A DNA stretch of 64,000 nt from Gemmiger sp. An120 (GTDB lineage Bacteria > Bacillota > Clostridia > Oscillospirales > Ruminococcaceae), in contig NZ_NFLN01000003.1 of assembly GCF_002160955.1 (NCBI RefSeq), positions 62,001 to 126,000 on the forward strand, in the 5' to 3' direction. This document shows, piece by piece, positions 24,187 through 34,356 of this stretch; positions within the stretch are counted from its first letter, which is position 1, and each line of letters opens with the position of its first letter. The position numbers and the translations under genes were made by a program. The notes under the pieces are model-generated. The model searched no databases, was not told the DNA's origin, and saw nothing but the letters and a program-made list of their open reading frames with translations.

Positions 24187-25263
24187 ATGCAGGAACAGCT
24201 GCAGGCGGCGCTGCGCCGTCTGGAAGAACTGACCCACCAGCTGCAGGATCCCGCTGTGCTGGCCGACGCCGCCCGGTATCCGGCCCTGATGCGGGAGTAT
24301 AAGCAGCTTGAACCCCTGACGGAAGCCAACCGCCGGCTGGAAACCGCCCGGCGGGATCTGGCCCAGGCGGAAGAGCTGCTGCAGGACGAGAACCTGGACG
24401 CCGCGTTCAAAGCCATGGTACAACAGGAGCGCAGCGAAAACAGGCAAAAATTGGAAGACGCCCAGACAGAACTGCAGCGTCTGCTGCTGCCCCGGGACGA
24501 AAACGACGACCGCAGCGTGATTCTGGAGATCCGCAGCGGCGCGGGCGGCGAGGAAGCCGCCCTGTTTGCCCACAGCCTGCACCGGATGTACAGCATGTAC
24601 GCCCAGAAACAGGGCTGGCGCTGCGAGGTGCTGAGCCTGAACGCCACCGAGCTGGGCGGCGTGAAGGAGATCTGCGTGGAGGTGGAGGGCGATGGGGTGT
24701 ACAGCCGCCTGAAATACGAGAGCGGCGTGCACCGGGTACAGCGGGTGCCCGAAACCGAAACCCAGGGGCGGATCCATACCTCCACCGTGACGGTGGCGGT
24801 GATGCCCCGGGCCGAGGAAGTGGACCTGGTGCTGGACCCGGCCGACCTGAAGATCGACGCGTTCCGGGCCTCCGGCGCGGGCGGCCAGCACATCAACAAG
24901 ACCTCCAGCGCCATCCGGGTGACCCACCTGCCCACCGGCATGGTGGTGGAATGCCAGGACGAGCGAAGCCAGTACAAGAACAAGGACAAGGCGCTGCAGG
25001 TGCTGCGCAGCCGTCTGCTGGAAGCCAAGCGGCAGGAGCAGAAGGACGCCCAGGACGCCGACCGGCGCAGCCAGGTGGGTACCGGCGACCGGAGCGAGCG
25101 CATCCGCACCTACAACTTTCCCCAGGGGCGGGTCACCGATCACCGCATCGGGCTGACCCTGTACAAGCTGGACGCCGTACTGGACGGCGCCCTGGACGAG
25201 ATCATCGACGCGCTGCGCACCGCCGACGAGGCGGAAAAGCTGCGCCGCAGCGCCGAAAGCTGA
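24187..25263 (+). CDS. prfA: Peptide chain release factor 1
   Basis: 358 residues, normal RF1 length, ATG preceded by AAAAGGAG. N-terminal coiled coil (about 1-100), then the codon-recognition domain and the catalytic GAGGQHINKTSS (GGQ at about residue 235) that triggers peptide release. The GTGDRSERIRTYNFPQGRVTDHR motif is the RF1-type C-terminal signature. Recognises UAA and UAG, so an intact RF1 gene is evidence that the in-frame TAG codons elsewhere in the window act as real stops. Confidence 0.97.
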   Translation: MQEQLQAALRRLEELTHQLQDPAVLADAARYPALMREYKQLEPLTEANRRLETARRDLAQAEELLQDENLDAAFKAMVQQERSENRQKLEDAQTELQRLLLPRDENDDRSVILEIRSGAGGEEAALFAHSLHRMYSMYAQKQGWRCEVLSLNATELGGVKEICVEVEGDGVYSRLKYESGVHRVQRVPETETQGRIHTSTVTVAVMPRAEEVDLVLDPADLKIDAFRASGAGGQHINKTSSAIRVTHLPTGMVVECQDERSQYKNKDKALQVLRSRLLEAKRQEQKDAQDADRRSQVGTGDRSERIRTYNFPQGRVTDHRIGLTLYKLDAVLDGALDEIIDALRTADEAEKLRRSAES

Positions 25264-25287
25264 CACAAGAAAAAAGAGGGATACAAC

Positions 25288-26307
25288 GTGGAAACCTGTT
25301 TACTGCCGGCAAACGCCGAGGGCGTGCGCCGGGCCGCGGAACTGCTGCGGGCCGGTGAAGTGGTGGGCATCCCCACCGAAACGGTCTACGGCCTTGCCGC
25401 CAACGCCTGGGACGAAGAGGCGGTGCGCCGCATCTTTGTGGCCAAGGGCCGCCCCCAGGACAATCCCCTGATCGTGCATATCGCCGATCGGGAAATGCTG
25501 TATGAAGTGGCCGCCCGGGTACCGGAGCAGGCCCTGGCCCTGGCCGACGCATTCTGGCCCGGGCCGCTGACCATCATCCTGCCCCGGGGGCCCAAGGTGG
25601 CCGACGCGGTCTGCGCCGGGCTGGACACGGTGGGCATCCGGATGCCCAGCCATCCCGCCGCCCAGGCGGTGATCCGGGCCAGCGGGCTGCCGCTGGCCGC
25701 CCCCTCCGCCAACCGGTCCGGGGCGCCCAGCCCCACCGACGCCAAAACCGTGTGGGAGGATATGCAGGGCCGTCTGCCCCTGATCCTGGACGGCGGCGAG
25801 TGCCAGGTGGGCGTGGAGTCCACCGTGGTCTCCCTGGCCGGGGATGTGCCCATGGTGCTGCGCCCGGGTTATGTAACGCCGGAGCAGATGTCCCAGGTGC
25901 TGGGCTGCCCGGTGCAGGTGGCCGGAGCCGTAACCCGGCAGCTGCAGGCGGGGGAAACGGTGCGTTCCCCCGGCATGAAGTACAAACACTACGCCCCCAA
26001 GGCCGAAGTGACCATCGTGCGGGGGGATCGGGATACCTTTGCCCGGTACGTGGCCGCCCACCCCGCCGAGGGGCTGTTCTGCCTCTGCTTTGCAGGGGAT
26101 GAAGCGGTGCTGGATGTGCCCTGCGTACACTACGGCACCGAGCAGGATCCCGCTGCCCAGGCGCACGACCTGTTCAGCGCCCTGCGCCGTCTGGATGAAC
26201 TTGGGGCCAAAACCGTGTACGCCCGCTGCCCGGAAATGGAGGGCGTGGGTCTGGCCGTATACAACCGGCTGCTGCGCGCCGCCGCGTTCCGGGTGGTGGA
26301 ACCGTGA
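25288..26307 (+). CDS. tsaC: Threonylcarbamoyl-AMP synthase (Sua5/YwlC type)
   Basis: 339 residues, the long Sua5 form with catalytic YrdC domain (1-210) and C-terminal Sua5 domain. Start GTG 25288. Motifs: GEVVGIPTETVYGLAANA, KGRPQDNPLIVHI, GPLTIILPR, VGIRMPSHPAAQAVI and APSANRSGAPSPTDAKTV. Uses threonine, bicarbonate and ATP to make the intermediate for the t6A modification at tRNA position 37. Its stop overlaps the coaE start by four bases. Confidence 0.95.
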   Translation: METCLLPANAEGVRRAAELLRAGEVVGIPTETVYGLAANAWDEEAVRRIFVAKGRPQDNPLIVHIADREMLYEVAARVPEQALALADAFWPGPLTIILPRGPKVADAVCAGLDTVGIRMPSHPAAQAVIRASGLPLAAPSANRSGAPSPTDAKTVWEDMQGRLPLILDGGECQVGVESTVVSLAGDVPMVLRPGYVTPEQMSQVLGCPVQVAGAVTRQLQAGETVRSPGMKYKHYAPKAEVTIVRGDRDTFARYVAAHPAEGLFCLCFAGDEAVLDVPCVHYGTEQDPAAQAHDLFSALRRLDELGAKTVYARCPEMEGVGLAVYNRLLRAAAFRVVEP

Positions 26308-26900
26308 CGCTGGCAGGCATCACCGGGCGCTCCGGCTGCGGCAAGTCCACCGTGACCGCCTGGTTCCGGCAGCAGGGTGTTCCCACCCTGGACGCGGACA
26401 AGGTGGCCCGGGAGGTACTGCTGCCCGGTTCCGCCTGTCTGGCGGCGCTGGCACAGCGGTTCGGCACGGACATTCTGCTGCCGGACGGCAGCCCTGACCG
26501 GCACCTGTTGGCCGACCGGGCCTTTGCCACCCCGGAGGGCACCAAAGCCCTCACCGACATCACCCATCCGGAGATCGTGCGCCGCATTCTGGACTGGGCC
26601 GCCCGGCAGCAGGCGGAGGGGCAGACCCTTTGCCTGGTGGACGGTGCGGTGATCGTAGGCGGGATGCTGCAGCCCCATTGCCGGCCGCTGGTGGTAGTGA
26701 CCGCCCCCCGGCAGGTCAGCATCCAACGCATCTGCGCCCGGGATGGCATCACCCCGGAACAGGCGGCCCGCCGCCTGGCTGCTCAGCTGCCGGAAGAAAC
26801 GCTGCTGGCAGCTGCCGACTATCATCTGCGCAACGACGGCTCCCCCGCCGACCTGTACCAGCAGGCGGAACGGGTGCTGGCCGCGCTGCGCGCCATCTGA
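26304..26900 (+). CDS. coaE: Dephospho-CoA kinase
   Basis: 198 residues from GTG 26304. P-loop near the N-terminus (ITGRSGCGKSTVT, about 6-18), the LDADKVAREVL segment that contacts substrate, the VDGAVIVGG region (family usually D-x-PLL-E) and VVTAPRQVSIQRICARDGITPEQAARR in the lid. Final step of coenzyme A synthesis. Translation is coupled to tsaC. Confidence 0.93.
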   Translation: MTLAGITGRSGCGKSTVTAWFRQQGVPTLDADKVAREVLLPGSACLAALAQRFGTDILLPDGSPDRHLLADRAFATPEGTKALTDITHPEIVRRILDWAARQQAEGQTLCLVDGAVIVGGMLQPHCRPLVVVTAPRQVSIQRICARDGITPEQAARRLAAQLPEETLLAAADYHLRNDGSPADLYQQAERVLAALRAI

Positions 26901-26949
26901 AACAACGCCCCGCTCGGCGCGCCTGCACAGTGCGCCGGAAAGGAGAGTC

Positions 26950-27540
26950 ATGCGATTTTCAAAACGACACCTGGCGGGTTTGTGTGTGCTGGTGGTGTGT
27001 GTGCTGCTGGCCGGGCTGCTGATTCTGCGCACCGGCCTTTCCGCACTGGACACCGCCCGCTACCCCCGCCAGTACAGCGAGTATGTTGAATACTACGCTG
27101 GAAAATACAACCTGGACCCGCTGCTGCTTTATTCCCTGATCCGTACCGAAAGCGGGTTTGACCCCGAAGCCACCTCCTCGGTGGAGGCCCGGGGGCTGAT
27201 GCAGATTACCGAGGTGACCTTTGACTGGATCAAAAGCCGGATTGCCCCCGGCGAGGATCTGACCTTTGATGACCTGTACGATCCGGAGACCAACATCCGG
27301 TTTGGCAGCTACTACCTGGCCCAGTGCCTGAACCGGTATGGCAACAACGTGGACACGGCTGCCGCCGCCTATCACAGCGGCTGGGGCACGGTGGACGACC
27401 TGCTGGAAGACAGTGCGTATTCTTCCGACGGTGTGACCCTGCACACCTTTCCCTTTGAGCAGATGAATCTGTACGTTCGCAAGATCAACCGCAGCTATGA
27501 AGCCTACCAAAGAATATACAGCGAGGAATATTCAGCTTAA
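26950..27540 (+). CDS. Membrane-anchored lytic transglycosylase (SLT domain)
   Basis: 196 residues from ATG 26950 (AAAGGAG upstream). An uncleaved-looking signal anchor (about 7-30) precedes a Slt70-type goose-lysozyme fold: catalytic Glu in LIRTESGFDPEATSS, GLMQIT, DPETNIRFGSYYL. The last motif reads AYHSGWG where the family usually has AYNAGxG, a small deviation in the substrate cleft. Cleaves peptidoglycan glycosidic bonds with formation of 1,6-anhydroMurNAc, acting outside the membrane. Confidence 0.9.
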   Translation: MRFSKRHLAGLCVLVVCVLLAGLLILRTGLSALDTARYPRQYSEYVEYYAGKYNLDPLLLYSLIRTESGFDPEATSSVEARGLMQITEVTFDWIKSRIAPGEDLTFDDLYDPETNIRFGSYYLAQCLNRYGNNVDTAAAAYHSGWGTVDDLLEDSAYSSDGVTLHTFPFEQMNLYVRKINRSYEAYQRIYSEEYSA

Positions 27541-27722
27541 ATTATACAGAATATCGGCAAATTTGGCTTGAAAATGGCCGAATCTGCGCTTATAACGCCT
27601 ATCGGCTGTGTTATGTGCCGGAGCAGCGGGAACCTTTGGGTTCCCCGCCGAATCATATACAGTCAGTAGTATATAAATAAATACCTACATTGTGTAGTGT
27701 AGCGAAAGGATGGTAAAACAGT
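27541..27722 (+). promoter_or_regulatory. Intergenic region upstream of the M18 aminopeptidase gene
   Basis: 182 bases. A GC stem (GCGGGAACC, 27626-27634, with 27639-27648, one bulge) without a T tract and an AT-rich TATATAAATAAAT stretch near 27670-27682 that could be a -10, but no convincing -35. AAAGGA lies near 27705-27710 ahead of ATG 27723. Confidence 0.4.
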
Positions 27723-29129
27723 ATGGAAAAAGAAAAAACTGCCGGCCAGAAGCTGGAAGAGCAGCTGTGCTACAAGAGCGAGGCATGCCTGCGCAGCCAG
27801 CCGGAACTGGCGGACGCCGCCATGGCGTTCTGCGAGGGCTACAAGCGTTTTCTGGATGAGGGCAAGACCGAGCGGGAGTGCGCCCGCGCCGCCGCCCAGC
27901 GGCTGGTGGAAGCCGGCTACAAGCCCTACGAGCCGGGCGTGGCCTACAACCCGGGCGACAAGGTGTACCTGGTAAACCGGGGCAAGAGCGTGGTGGCCGC
28001 CACCATCGGCCAGCTGCCGCTGGAGCGGGGCATCCATATGAACGTGTCCCACATTGACGCGCCCCGTCTGGACCTGAAGCCCATGCCCCTGTACGAGAGC
28101 GACGATCTGGCCCTGCTGAAGACCCACTACTACGGCGGCATCCGCAAGTATCAGTGGACCGCGCTGCCCCTGTCCCTGCACGGTGTGATCTGCCGGGCGG
28201 ACGGCACCAAGGTGGAGATCAGCCTGGGTGACGACCCCACCGATCCGGTGTTCTGCATCACCGACCTGCTGCCCCACCTGGCCGCCGACCAGAACGAGCG
28301 CAAGCTGCGGGACGGCGTGAAAGGCGAAGAGCTGAACATCCTGGTTGGCCACCGTCCGGTGGAGGATCCGGATGTCAAGGAGCGGGTGAAGCTGTATGTG
28401 CTGAAGCTGCTGAACGAAAAGTACGGCATCACCGAGAAGGATTTCATCCGTGCGGAGCTGGAGGCGGTGCCCGCTATCAGCGCCCGTGACGTGGGTCTGG
28501 ACCGGATGCTGATTGGTGCTTACGGCCAGGACGACCGGGTAGACGCCTACCCCGCCCTGATGGCCGAGATCGAGACCAAGGACCCGACCTTCACCACCCT
28601 CTGCGTTCTCACCGACAAGGAAGAGATCGGCAGCGAGGGCGTGACCGGCATGAACAGCCTGTATGTGTTCCACTTCATCGAGCAGCTGTGCCAGGCTAAG
28701 GGTGCCGACTACATCCGCACCCTGCAGAATTCCATCTGCCTGTCCGCGGACGTGACCGCGGCGGTGGATCCCACCTTTGACAGCGCCTTTGAACGCCGCA
28801 ACAGCACCTACGCGGGCCGTGGCGTGGCCATCTGCAAGTACACCGGTTCCCGCGGCAAGGGCGGCGCCAACGACGCTTCCGCCGAGCTGGTGGGCTATGT
28901 GACCCGCCTGCTGGACAAGGAGAACGTCATCTGGCAGACCGGCGAGCTGGGCAAGGTGGACCAGGGCGGCGGCGGCACCATCGCGGCCTACTCCGCCTAC
29001 CACAACGTGGACACCATCGACATCGGCGTGCCGGTGCTGAGCATGCACGCGCCCTTTGAGGTGACCTCCAAGCTGGATGTGTACATGGCGTACCGTGCGT
29101 TCCTGGCGTTTGCCCGCGCCACCGAGTAA
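27723..29129 (+). CDS. M18 family aminopeptidase (aspartyl aminopeptidase type)
   Basis: 468 residues, normal for the bacterial M18 group. Two-zinc active-site elements are all visible: His in NVSHIDAPRLDLKP, the bridging Asp in AYGQDDRV, Glu pair in TDKEEIGSEG, Asp in CLSADVTAAVDP, and His in VLSMHAPFEV. Forms large cytosolic dodecamers that remove N-terminal residues from peptides. Monocistronic, ending in a strong bidirectional terminator. Confidence 0.95.
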   Translation: MEKEKTAGQKLEEQLCYKSEACLRSQPELADAAMAFCEGYKRFLDEGKTERECARAAAQRLVEAGYKPYEPGVAYNPGDKVYLVNRGKSVVAATIGQLPLERGIHMNVSHIDAPRLDLKPMPLYESDDLALLKTHYYGGIRKYQWTALPLSLHGVICRADGTKVEISLGDDPTDPVFCITDLLPHLAADQNERKLRDGVKGEELNILVGHRPVEDPDVKERVKLYVLKLLNEKYGITEKDFIRAELEAVPAISARDVGLDRMLIGAYGQDDRVDAYPALMAEIETKDPTFTTLCVLTDKEEIGSEGVTGMNSLYVFHFIEQLCQAKGADYIRTLQNSICLSADVTAAVDPTFDSAFERRNSTYAGRGVAICKYTGSRGKGGANDASAELVGYVTRLLDKENVIWQTGELGKVDQGGGGTIAAYSAYHNVDTIDIGVPVLSMHAPFEVTSKLDVYMAYRAFLAFARATE

Positions 29130-29150
29130 GCCTACATACCAAGCGGCATA

Positions 29151-29197
29151 GAAAAAGCCCGTTCCCGGAAATCCGGGAGCGGGCTTTCTGTTTTGTT
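29151..29197. terminator. Bidirectional intrinsic terminator
   Basis: A 15-bp stem with one G-U pair (29154-29168 with 29173-29187), tetraloop AAAT, followed by TTTCTGTTTTG on the plus strand and TTTTTC on the minus strand. It separates the convergent aminopeptidase gene and the end of the ftsH operon. Confidence 0.85.
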
Positions 29198-29205
29198 TTT
29201 TGCGC

Positions 29206-30177
29206 TCAGCGGAGCAGATAGACAGCCAGACCGCCCAGCGCGATCATCACGCAGATCACCGCGGTGATGGGCGGGGCCCAGCGGATGATCTGCCCGGCGA
29301 TGTAATCGCCGCGATCCTCCTCGCCCTCTTCCTCGTAGCCGTCGTAGTCGTCATACTCCTCTTCATCCTCAAAGTAGGAGGTGGCGGTCTCCTCGTCGGC
29401 CCGGTAACGGGGCGGCTGGTACTGGGTCTGGGTATCGGCAGAACTGCGGGAGACGATCTTCATATCGTCGTCCACGCCGGTGTCCTGCACCGGACTCATG
29501 ACCCGGGTGGGCTCCTGCGGGCGGACCGGGTCCACCATGCGGGTGGGCTCATCCTCCACTACCGGGGCGGCCTGGGGCCGGTTCTGCAGCAAGCCCGACA
29601 GGGTGTTCTGCAGCAGGATCCGGTCGGAACCGCACTCACTGCACCAGGCGGTGTTTTCCTCGGTGGGATGGAACGCGCCGCAGGCACAGAACCAGCCTTC
29701 CGGCAGCATCTGGGGCACCACCGAGAAGCCCTGCTTGCCGGTGCGCTGTTCCAGCTGGCTGGCCAGGTTGGTGGGCAGCACCTTGGGCGCAGGCAGGCGC
29801 ACCCGCTTGAACTCCCGCAGGGAGACGCGGCTGCCATCGGTGTAGATGGCCTGCAGCAGGTCCACTTCCACGCTGCCGATGGGCGACGGGCTCAGATAAA
29901 CCGCGTCGTCGGCACCGAAGATTTCTCCCTGCCCGGCGGCCAGCTGGTCATACCGGAACTGATCCTCGCAGACCACCTGCCCCTGCATATCCTTGCACTT
30001 GAAGCCGATCAGCAGCCCGGCCAGCGGCTTGGCGCTGATGTTCTTGAAGGACAGGCAGACGGCAATCTCGCCGGTCACGTCCCCTTTCAGCAGTTCCACC
30101 CGGACAAACTGTACCGGGCTGCCCTTGGTGTAGTAGTTGGCCCGGGACTGGGCCAGAATGTCAAAATTCTGCTCCAT
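29206..30177 (-). CDS. Zinc-ribbon, tail-anchored membrane protein of unknown function
   Basis: 323 residues. An N-terminal beta-rich domain (about 1-150), then a short zinc ribbon (CACGAF...CSECG, about 170-192), a low-complexity acidic linker (DEEEYDDYDGYEEEGEEDRGD), and one C-terminal membrane helix (about 297-320) with only LLR after it. The N-terminal bulk is therefore cytoplasmic and tethered. I do not recognise a named family; it follows ftsH by six bases and is the last gene of the operon. Could be a sensor or scaffold for membrane quality control, but that is speculation. Confidence 0.7.
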   Translation of the reverse strand: MEQNFDILAQSRANYYTKGSPVQFVRVELLKGDVTGEIAVCLSFKNISAKPLAGLLIGFKCKDMQGQVVCEDQFRYDQLAAGQGEIFGADDAVYLSPSPIGSVEVDLLQAIYTDGSRVSLREFKRVRLPAPKVLPTNLASQLEQRTGKQGFSVVPQMLPEGWFCACGAFHPTEENTAWCSECGSDRILLQNTLSGLLQNRPQAAPVVEDEPTRMVDPVRPQEPTRVMSPVQDTGVDDDMKIVSRSSADTQTQYQPPRYRADEETATSYFEDEEEYDDYDGYEEEGEEDRGDYIAGQIIRWAPPITAVICVMIALGGLAVYLLR

Positions 30178-30183
30178 GGCGCA

Positions 30184-32373
30184 TTACTCCTTTTCACCGG
30201 AGTCCTGGTCGGGCTCCTCCTGCGGCGCGGCGCTCTCTTCGGCGGGCTGCACCGCTTCAGGCTGATCGGCAGGCTGTTCGGCAGCCGCGCTTTCGGCCGG
30301 GGCCGGTTCAGCGGGCTGTGCCGGGGCAGCCGGTTCCTCGGCGGGAGTGGGATCCAGCGGCGGCAGTTCGCCGCCCTCCATCAGGGTGGTGAACTCTTCA
30401 CCGGAGAGCTTCTCCCGGGCCAGCAGTTCGCCGGCCACCTTGTGCAGCTGCTCCATATGGCTGTTCAGGATCCGGCGGGCAGTCTCGTAGGCTTCGTCCA
30501 CGATGTCCCGGATCTCGCTGTCGATCTCGGCGGCGATGGTTTCGGAATAGCCCTTTCCCTGGCCGAAATCACGGCCCAGGAAGGTCTCGCCCGGATCCGA
30601 GCCATAGACCACAGGGCCCAGCCGCTCGCTGAAGCCGTAGCGGGTGACCATGGAACGGGCAGTCTGGGTGGCGCGCTCCAGATCGTTGGACGCGCCGGTG
30701 GAGATGTCCTCCAGCACCAGCTGCTCGGCCACGCGGCCGCCCAGCAGGCTGACAATCCGCTCCTGCATGGCGGTCTTGGTCACATAGCTGGCGTCCTTGT
30801 CCGGCAGGTACATGGTAAAGCCGCCTGCCGCGCCCCGGGGGATAATGCTGATCTGGTGCACCGGGTCGTTGGTGGGGCAGAAATAGCTGGTGATGGCGTG
30901 GCCCGCCTCATGGTAGGCGGTCAGCCGCTTTTCCTTGTCGGTAACCACGCGGGATTTCTTTTCGGGGCCGGCCACCACCTTGATGGAGGCTTCCTCGATC
31001 TCCCGGCGGGTAATCGCTTTTTTGCCGCGGCGGGCAGCCAGCAGGGCCGCCTCGTTGACCAGGTTCTCCAGGTCGGCGCCGGCAAAGCCCACGGTGGACT
31101 GGGCAATGGTTTTCAGGTTCACATCAGGGGCCAGGGGTTTCTGGCGGGTATGCACCTTGAGGATCTCCTCACGGCCCTTTACGTCGGGCAGGCCCACGTA
31201 CACCTGACGGTCGAACCGGCCGGGACGCAGCAGCGCCCGGTCCAGAATGTCCGCCCGGTTGGTGGCGGCGATGACGATGACGCCCTCGTTGGCGCCGAAG
31301 CCGTCCATCTCCACCAGCAGCTGGTTCAGGGTCTGCTCCCGTTCGTCGTGGCCGCCGCCCAGGCCCGCGCCGCGCTGACGGCCCACCGCGTCGATCTCGT
31401 CGATGAAGATGATGCAGGGCATGCTGCGCTTGGCCTTGTCGAACAGATCACGCACACGGGACGCGCCCACGCCCACATACATCTCCACAAAGTCGGAACC
31501 GGAGATGGAGTAGAAAGGCACGCCGGCTTCGCCCGCGCAGGCACGGGCCAGCAGGGTTTTACCGGTACCCGGAGGGCCCACCAGCAGTACGCCATGGGGG
31601 ATGCGGGCGCCCAGGCTGTTGAAGCGGGAGGGATTTTTGAGGAACTCCACGATTTCCTGCAGTTCTTCTTTTTCCTCATCCGCGCCGGCCACATCGGCAA
31701 AGGTGGCCTTGCGCTGGGATTCCTGCTGATCCTTGACCTTGGCGCGGCCCACGTTCATGACGCCGCCGCCCTGGCCGCCCCGGTACATGGTGAAGATCAC
31801 AAACATCATGCCCGCGGCCAGCACCAGGTAGATCACCAGCTCCCAGGGGAAGCTGCTCTTGACCGGGCTCATGTCGTATTCCATGGGGGCGTCCGGATTT
31901 TCAGCGTTGTAGCTGGCTACATAGTCGTTCAGGTCTTCCAGGAAGAGGCCCAGATAGGGCATCTTGTAGGATACCTGCACCAGCTTTTCGCCGGAAGCGG
32001 CCGTATCATTGCCCTGCTGGGCGGTCTGGCCGGAGTTCTGGGGCAGCTGGCCCATGCCCTGGCCGCCGAACAGGCTTTCCATCAGGCTGCCGCTGCCGCC
32101 CGCCGAAGCGGTGCCCTGCTGCAGCACGGGCTGGGCGTTCTCCGGCAGCGCCACCTTGCCTTCTTTCAGCTGAAGGGTCAGCACGCTGCTGTTCAGATCC
32201 AGGTCAAACCGGACGACCTGGTTGTTTTCAAAATACTGGATGACCTGGGAATAGGTCATGGTGGTGTAGCTGGACACAGCGGAACCCATGCCGCTGTAGA
32301 AGATCACCACCAGGGTGACCATTACCAGCAGTACGGCGATAAAAATGCCGTTGGAACGAGGTTTACGGGGCAA
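30184..32373 (-). CDS. ftsH: ATP-dependent zinc metalloprotease FtsH
   Basis: 729 residues, longer than the usual 610-660. Membrane helices at about 9-28 and 160-180 flank a Gly/Gln-rich extracytoplasmic domain. AAA module: Walker A GPPGTGKT (about 265), Walker [10 protein letters not shown], second region of homology [19 protein letters not shown]. Zinc site HEAGH (about 490). The last 65 residues are a Pro/Ala/Glu repeat-like tail ([17 protein letters not shown]) that accounts for the extra length. Degrades misassembled membrane proteins and short-lived regulators. Lies in a long operon downstream of hpt and tilS, the usual Firmicute order. Confidence 0.97.
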   Translation of the reverse strand: MPRKPRSNGIFIAVLLVMVTLVVIFYSGMGSAVSSYTTMTYSQVIQYFENNQVVRFDLDLNSSVLTLQLKEGKVALPENAQPVLQQGTASAGGSGSLMESLFGGQGMGQLPQNSGQTAQQGNDTAASGEKLVQVSYKMPYLGLFLEDLNDYVASYNAENPDAPMEYDMSPVKSSFPWELVIYLVLAAGMMFVIFTMYRGGQGGGVMNVGRAKVKDQQESQRKATFADVAGADEEKEELQEIVEFLKNPSRFNSLGARIPHGVLLVGPPGTGKTLLARACAGEAGVPFYSISGSDFVEMYVGVGASRVRDLFDKAKRSMPCIIFIDEIDAVGRQRGAGLGGGHDEREQTLNQLLVEMDGFGANEGVIVIAATNRADILDRALLRPGRFDRQVYVGLPDVKGREEILKVHTRQKPLAPDVNLKTIAQSTVGFAGADLENLVNEAALLAARRGKKAITRREIEEASIKVVAGPEKKSRVVTDKEKRLTAYHEAGHAITSYFCPTNDPVHQISIIPRGAAGGFTMYLPDKDASYVTKTAMQERIVSLLGGRVAEQLVLEDISTGASNDLERATQTARSMVTRYGFSERLGPVVYGSDPGETFLGRDFGQGKGYSETIAAEIDSEIRDIVDEAYETARRILNSHMEQLHKVAGELLAREKLSGEEFTTLMEGGELPPLDPTPAEEPAAPAQPAEPAPAESAAAEQPADQPEAVQPAEESAAPQEEPDQDSGEKE

Positions 32374-32416
32374 AAGATCAACTCCTGTTATCTGTCAATT
32401 TGCCTGGGCGCGGGGC

Positions 32417-32962
32417 TCATTCGGAATAGATTTCCGGCTTGAGCACACCCACGTAAGGCAGGTTGCGGTATTTTTCGTCGTAGTCCAGGCCGTAGCCCAC
32501 CACGAACTCGTCCGGCACCCGGTAGCCGATGTAATCGGCCTTGATGTCGGCTTTGCGGCGATCCGGCTTATCCAGCAGGGTGGCGATGCGGATGCTGGCG
32601 GGATTGCGGGCGGCCAGCATATCCTTCAGGTAGGAAAGGGTCAGGCCGGTGTCCAGAATATCCTCCACGATCAGTAGGTCCTTGCCGGTCAGGTCGGTGT
32701 CCAGATCCTTGACGATCTTGACCACGCCGCTGGTCTTGACCCCAGAACCATAGGAGGACACGATCATAAAGTCGATGGTGCAGGGCAGGTCAATGGCCCG
32801 CATCAGGTCGGTAAAATAGACCACCGCGCCTTTCAGCACCGTGACCAGCAGCAGGTTTTTGCCCGCGTAGTCCTTGGTGATCTGGGCGCCCATCTCGGCG
32901 CACTTGGCTTTGAGTTCCTCTTCGGAGTACAAAACCTTCAGGATATCGTCGTTCAAGCTCAT
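32417..32962 (-). CDS. hpt: Hypoxanthine phosphoribosyltransferase
   Basis: 181 residues from ATG 32962, which overlaps the tilS stop (ATGA). PRPP-binding loop [14 protein letters not shown] (about 101-114), early flexible loop VSSYGSG, and [32 protein letters not shown] at the C-terminal end, all diagnostic. Converts hypoxanthine (and guanine) to IMP/GMP in purine salvage. tilS-hpt-ftsH is a widely conserved cluster in Firmicutes. Confidence 0.97.
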   Translation of the reverse strand: MSLNDDILKVLYSEEELKAKCAEMGAQITKDYAGKNLLLVTVLKGAVVYFTDLMRAIDLPCTIDFMIVSSYGSGVKTSGVVKIVKDLDTDLTGKDLLIVEDILDTGLTLSYLKDMLAARNPASIRIATLLDKPDRRKADIKADYIGYRVPDEFVVGYGLDYDEKYRNLPYVGVLKPEIYSE

Positions 32963-34356
32963 AATACATCCTCCACTCGTGGGATCGGCGTGATCCGTAT
33001 GATCTGCCGGGTATCCGGTCCGGGCTGGGTCCCCTCGGCAAAGCCGGCGCCCCACAGCCAGAGCACGCGGCTCCCGTCCGCTGCCAGAGGCCACAGGGCC
33101 CGGCGGGGGGCAGGGATTTTCTCTTCAATAAAATAGCGGTGCAGGGTCTTGGTCACACCGCGGCCCCGGGGGGCAAAGCGGTCGCCGGGCTGCCGGGTAC
33201 GCAGCCTGGCGCTTGATGCTATTTTAGCATAATCCGCCAGAGAGTTTAAGTCTTTTTTGTAAACATCCGGGCCCAAAGGCACGAATTTCGCGTCCAGTAT
33301 CTCGATTTTCACACAAAAATCACCGCCCAGGGCCCACTCGCCCGGCTCCAGCGGCATACAGAGGTCGGCGGCGGGCCGTTCGGCGTCCGCCGGATATTCC
33401 AGCCAGATCCGGCCGCTGCCGGCCCGCAGGCGGGCATGGGGGCTCAGCTGCACCGCGCCGCTGCCGCTGGCCAGCAGTTTCTCCGCCAGTTCCAGCCGGC
33501 GGGCGCTGGGATCGCACACCCGGCGCAGGATGGTCAGCAGCGCCGCCTGGCGCACCGGGGCATCGGCAGCGCACAGCGGTTCCAGCCGCCAGCCCTGGGG
33601 CGCGGCGGCCTGCAGTAACAGGGTGTCCGCCTTTTGGGCAAAATACCCGTCCAAAGCGGCCATCCGCTCACAGAAATCGCTCAGCGCCCGCACCGCCGCC
33701 GGGTTCACCGTTTCCAGCGCGGGCACCGCGATGTGGCGCACCCGGTTGCGGGCGTAGTCATCCCCGTCGTTGGTGGCGTCCTGCACCCAGGGCACCCCCA
33801 GGGCGCGGCAATAGCTTTCGGTGTCGGCCCGCTCCACGCAGAGCAGCGGCCGCACAAAGCAGCCCCGTTTGACCGGGATGCCTGCCGCCCCCCGCAGCCC
33901 GCTGCCCCGGGCCAGCCGCAGCAGCAGGGTCTCGGCCTGGTCGGTGCGGGTGTGGGCGGTGGCGATCACCGCGCCGCGCGCGGCGGCCAGCTGTTCAAAC
34001 CAGTCGTACCGCAGACGGCGGGCCCAGTCCTCCCCCGGGTGGTCGGGCACCGGGATGCCCGCGGCGGCGGGGCTGTGCCGGTGCAAGGGAATACCGTGTT
34101 CCGCACAGAAAGCGGCCACAAAGGCTTCGTCCGCGTCCGCCGCCGCGCCCCGCAGGCCGTGGTTCACGTGGGCGGCCTCCACGGTGCAGCCCCAGTCCCC
34201 GGCCCGGCGCAGAGCAAACGCCAGCAGGGCCATCGAGTCGGCCCCGCCGGAGACCGCCACAATGACCCTGCCGGCCTGTGGAAACAGCTCCCGGGCCCGG
34301 ACAAAGGCGCCGACCATCTCTTCCAGGCGGAGCTGCATGGGTTCAGTTGTATTCAT
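32959..34356 (-). CDS. tilS: tRNA(Ile)-lysidine synthase
   Basis: 465 residues if ATG 34356 is used; ATG 34338 is an alternative and neither has a clear Shine-Dalgarno, consistent with coupling to dnaB, whose 3' end it overlaps. PP-loop [14 protein letters not shown] (about 34-47), then HVNHGLRG and [20 protein letters not shown]-terminal TilS domain ends with [36 protein letters not shown]. Adds lysine to C34 of tRNA-Ile(CAU), allowing AUA decoding; essential. Confidence 0.95.
   Translation of the reverse strand: MNTTEPMQLRLEEMVGAFVRARELFPQAGRVIVAVSGGADSMALLAFALRRAGDWGCTVEAAHVNHGLRGAAADADEAFVAAFCAEHGIPLHRHSPAAAGIPVPDHPGEDWARRLRYDWFEQLAAARGAVIATAHTRTDQAETLLLRLARGSGLRGAAGIPVKRGCFVRPLLCVERADTESYCRALGVPWVQDATNDGDDYARNRVRHIAVPALETVNPAAVRALSDFCERMAALDGYFAQKADTLLLQAAAPQGWRLEPLCAADAPVRQAALLTILRRVCDPSARRLELAEKLLASGSGAVQLSPHARLRAGSGRIWLEYPADAERPAADLCMPLEPGEWALGGDFCVKIEILDAKFVPLGPDVYKKDLNSLADYAKIASSARLRTRQPGDRFAPRGRGVTKTLHRYFIEEKIPAPRRALWPLAADGSRVLWLWGAGFAEGTQPGPDTRQIIRITPIPRVEDVL

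Noticed and set aside
29200-32442. A 1080-codon open frame antisense to ftsH and its neighbour (similar long antisense frames lie opposite gdpP, rnj, dnaG and others)
   Set aside because: High third-position GC of the real genes removes stop codons from the opposite strand; the antisense translations are Gly/His/Gln/Arg-rich and lack domains.
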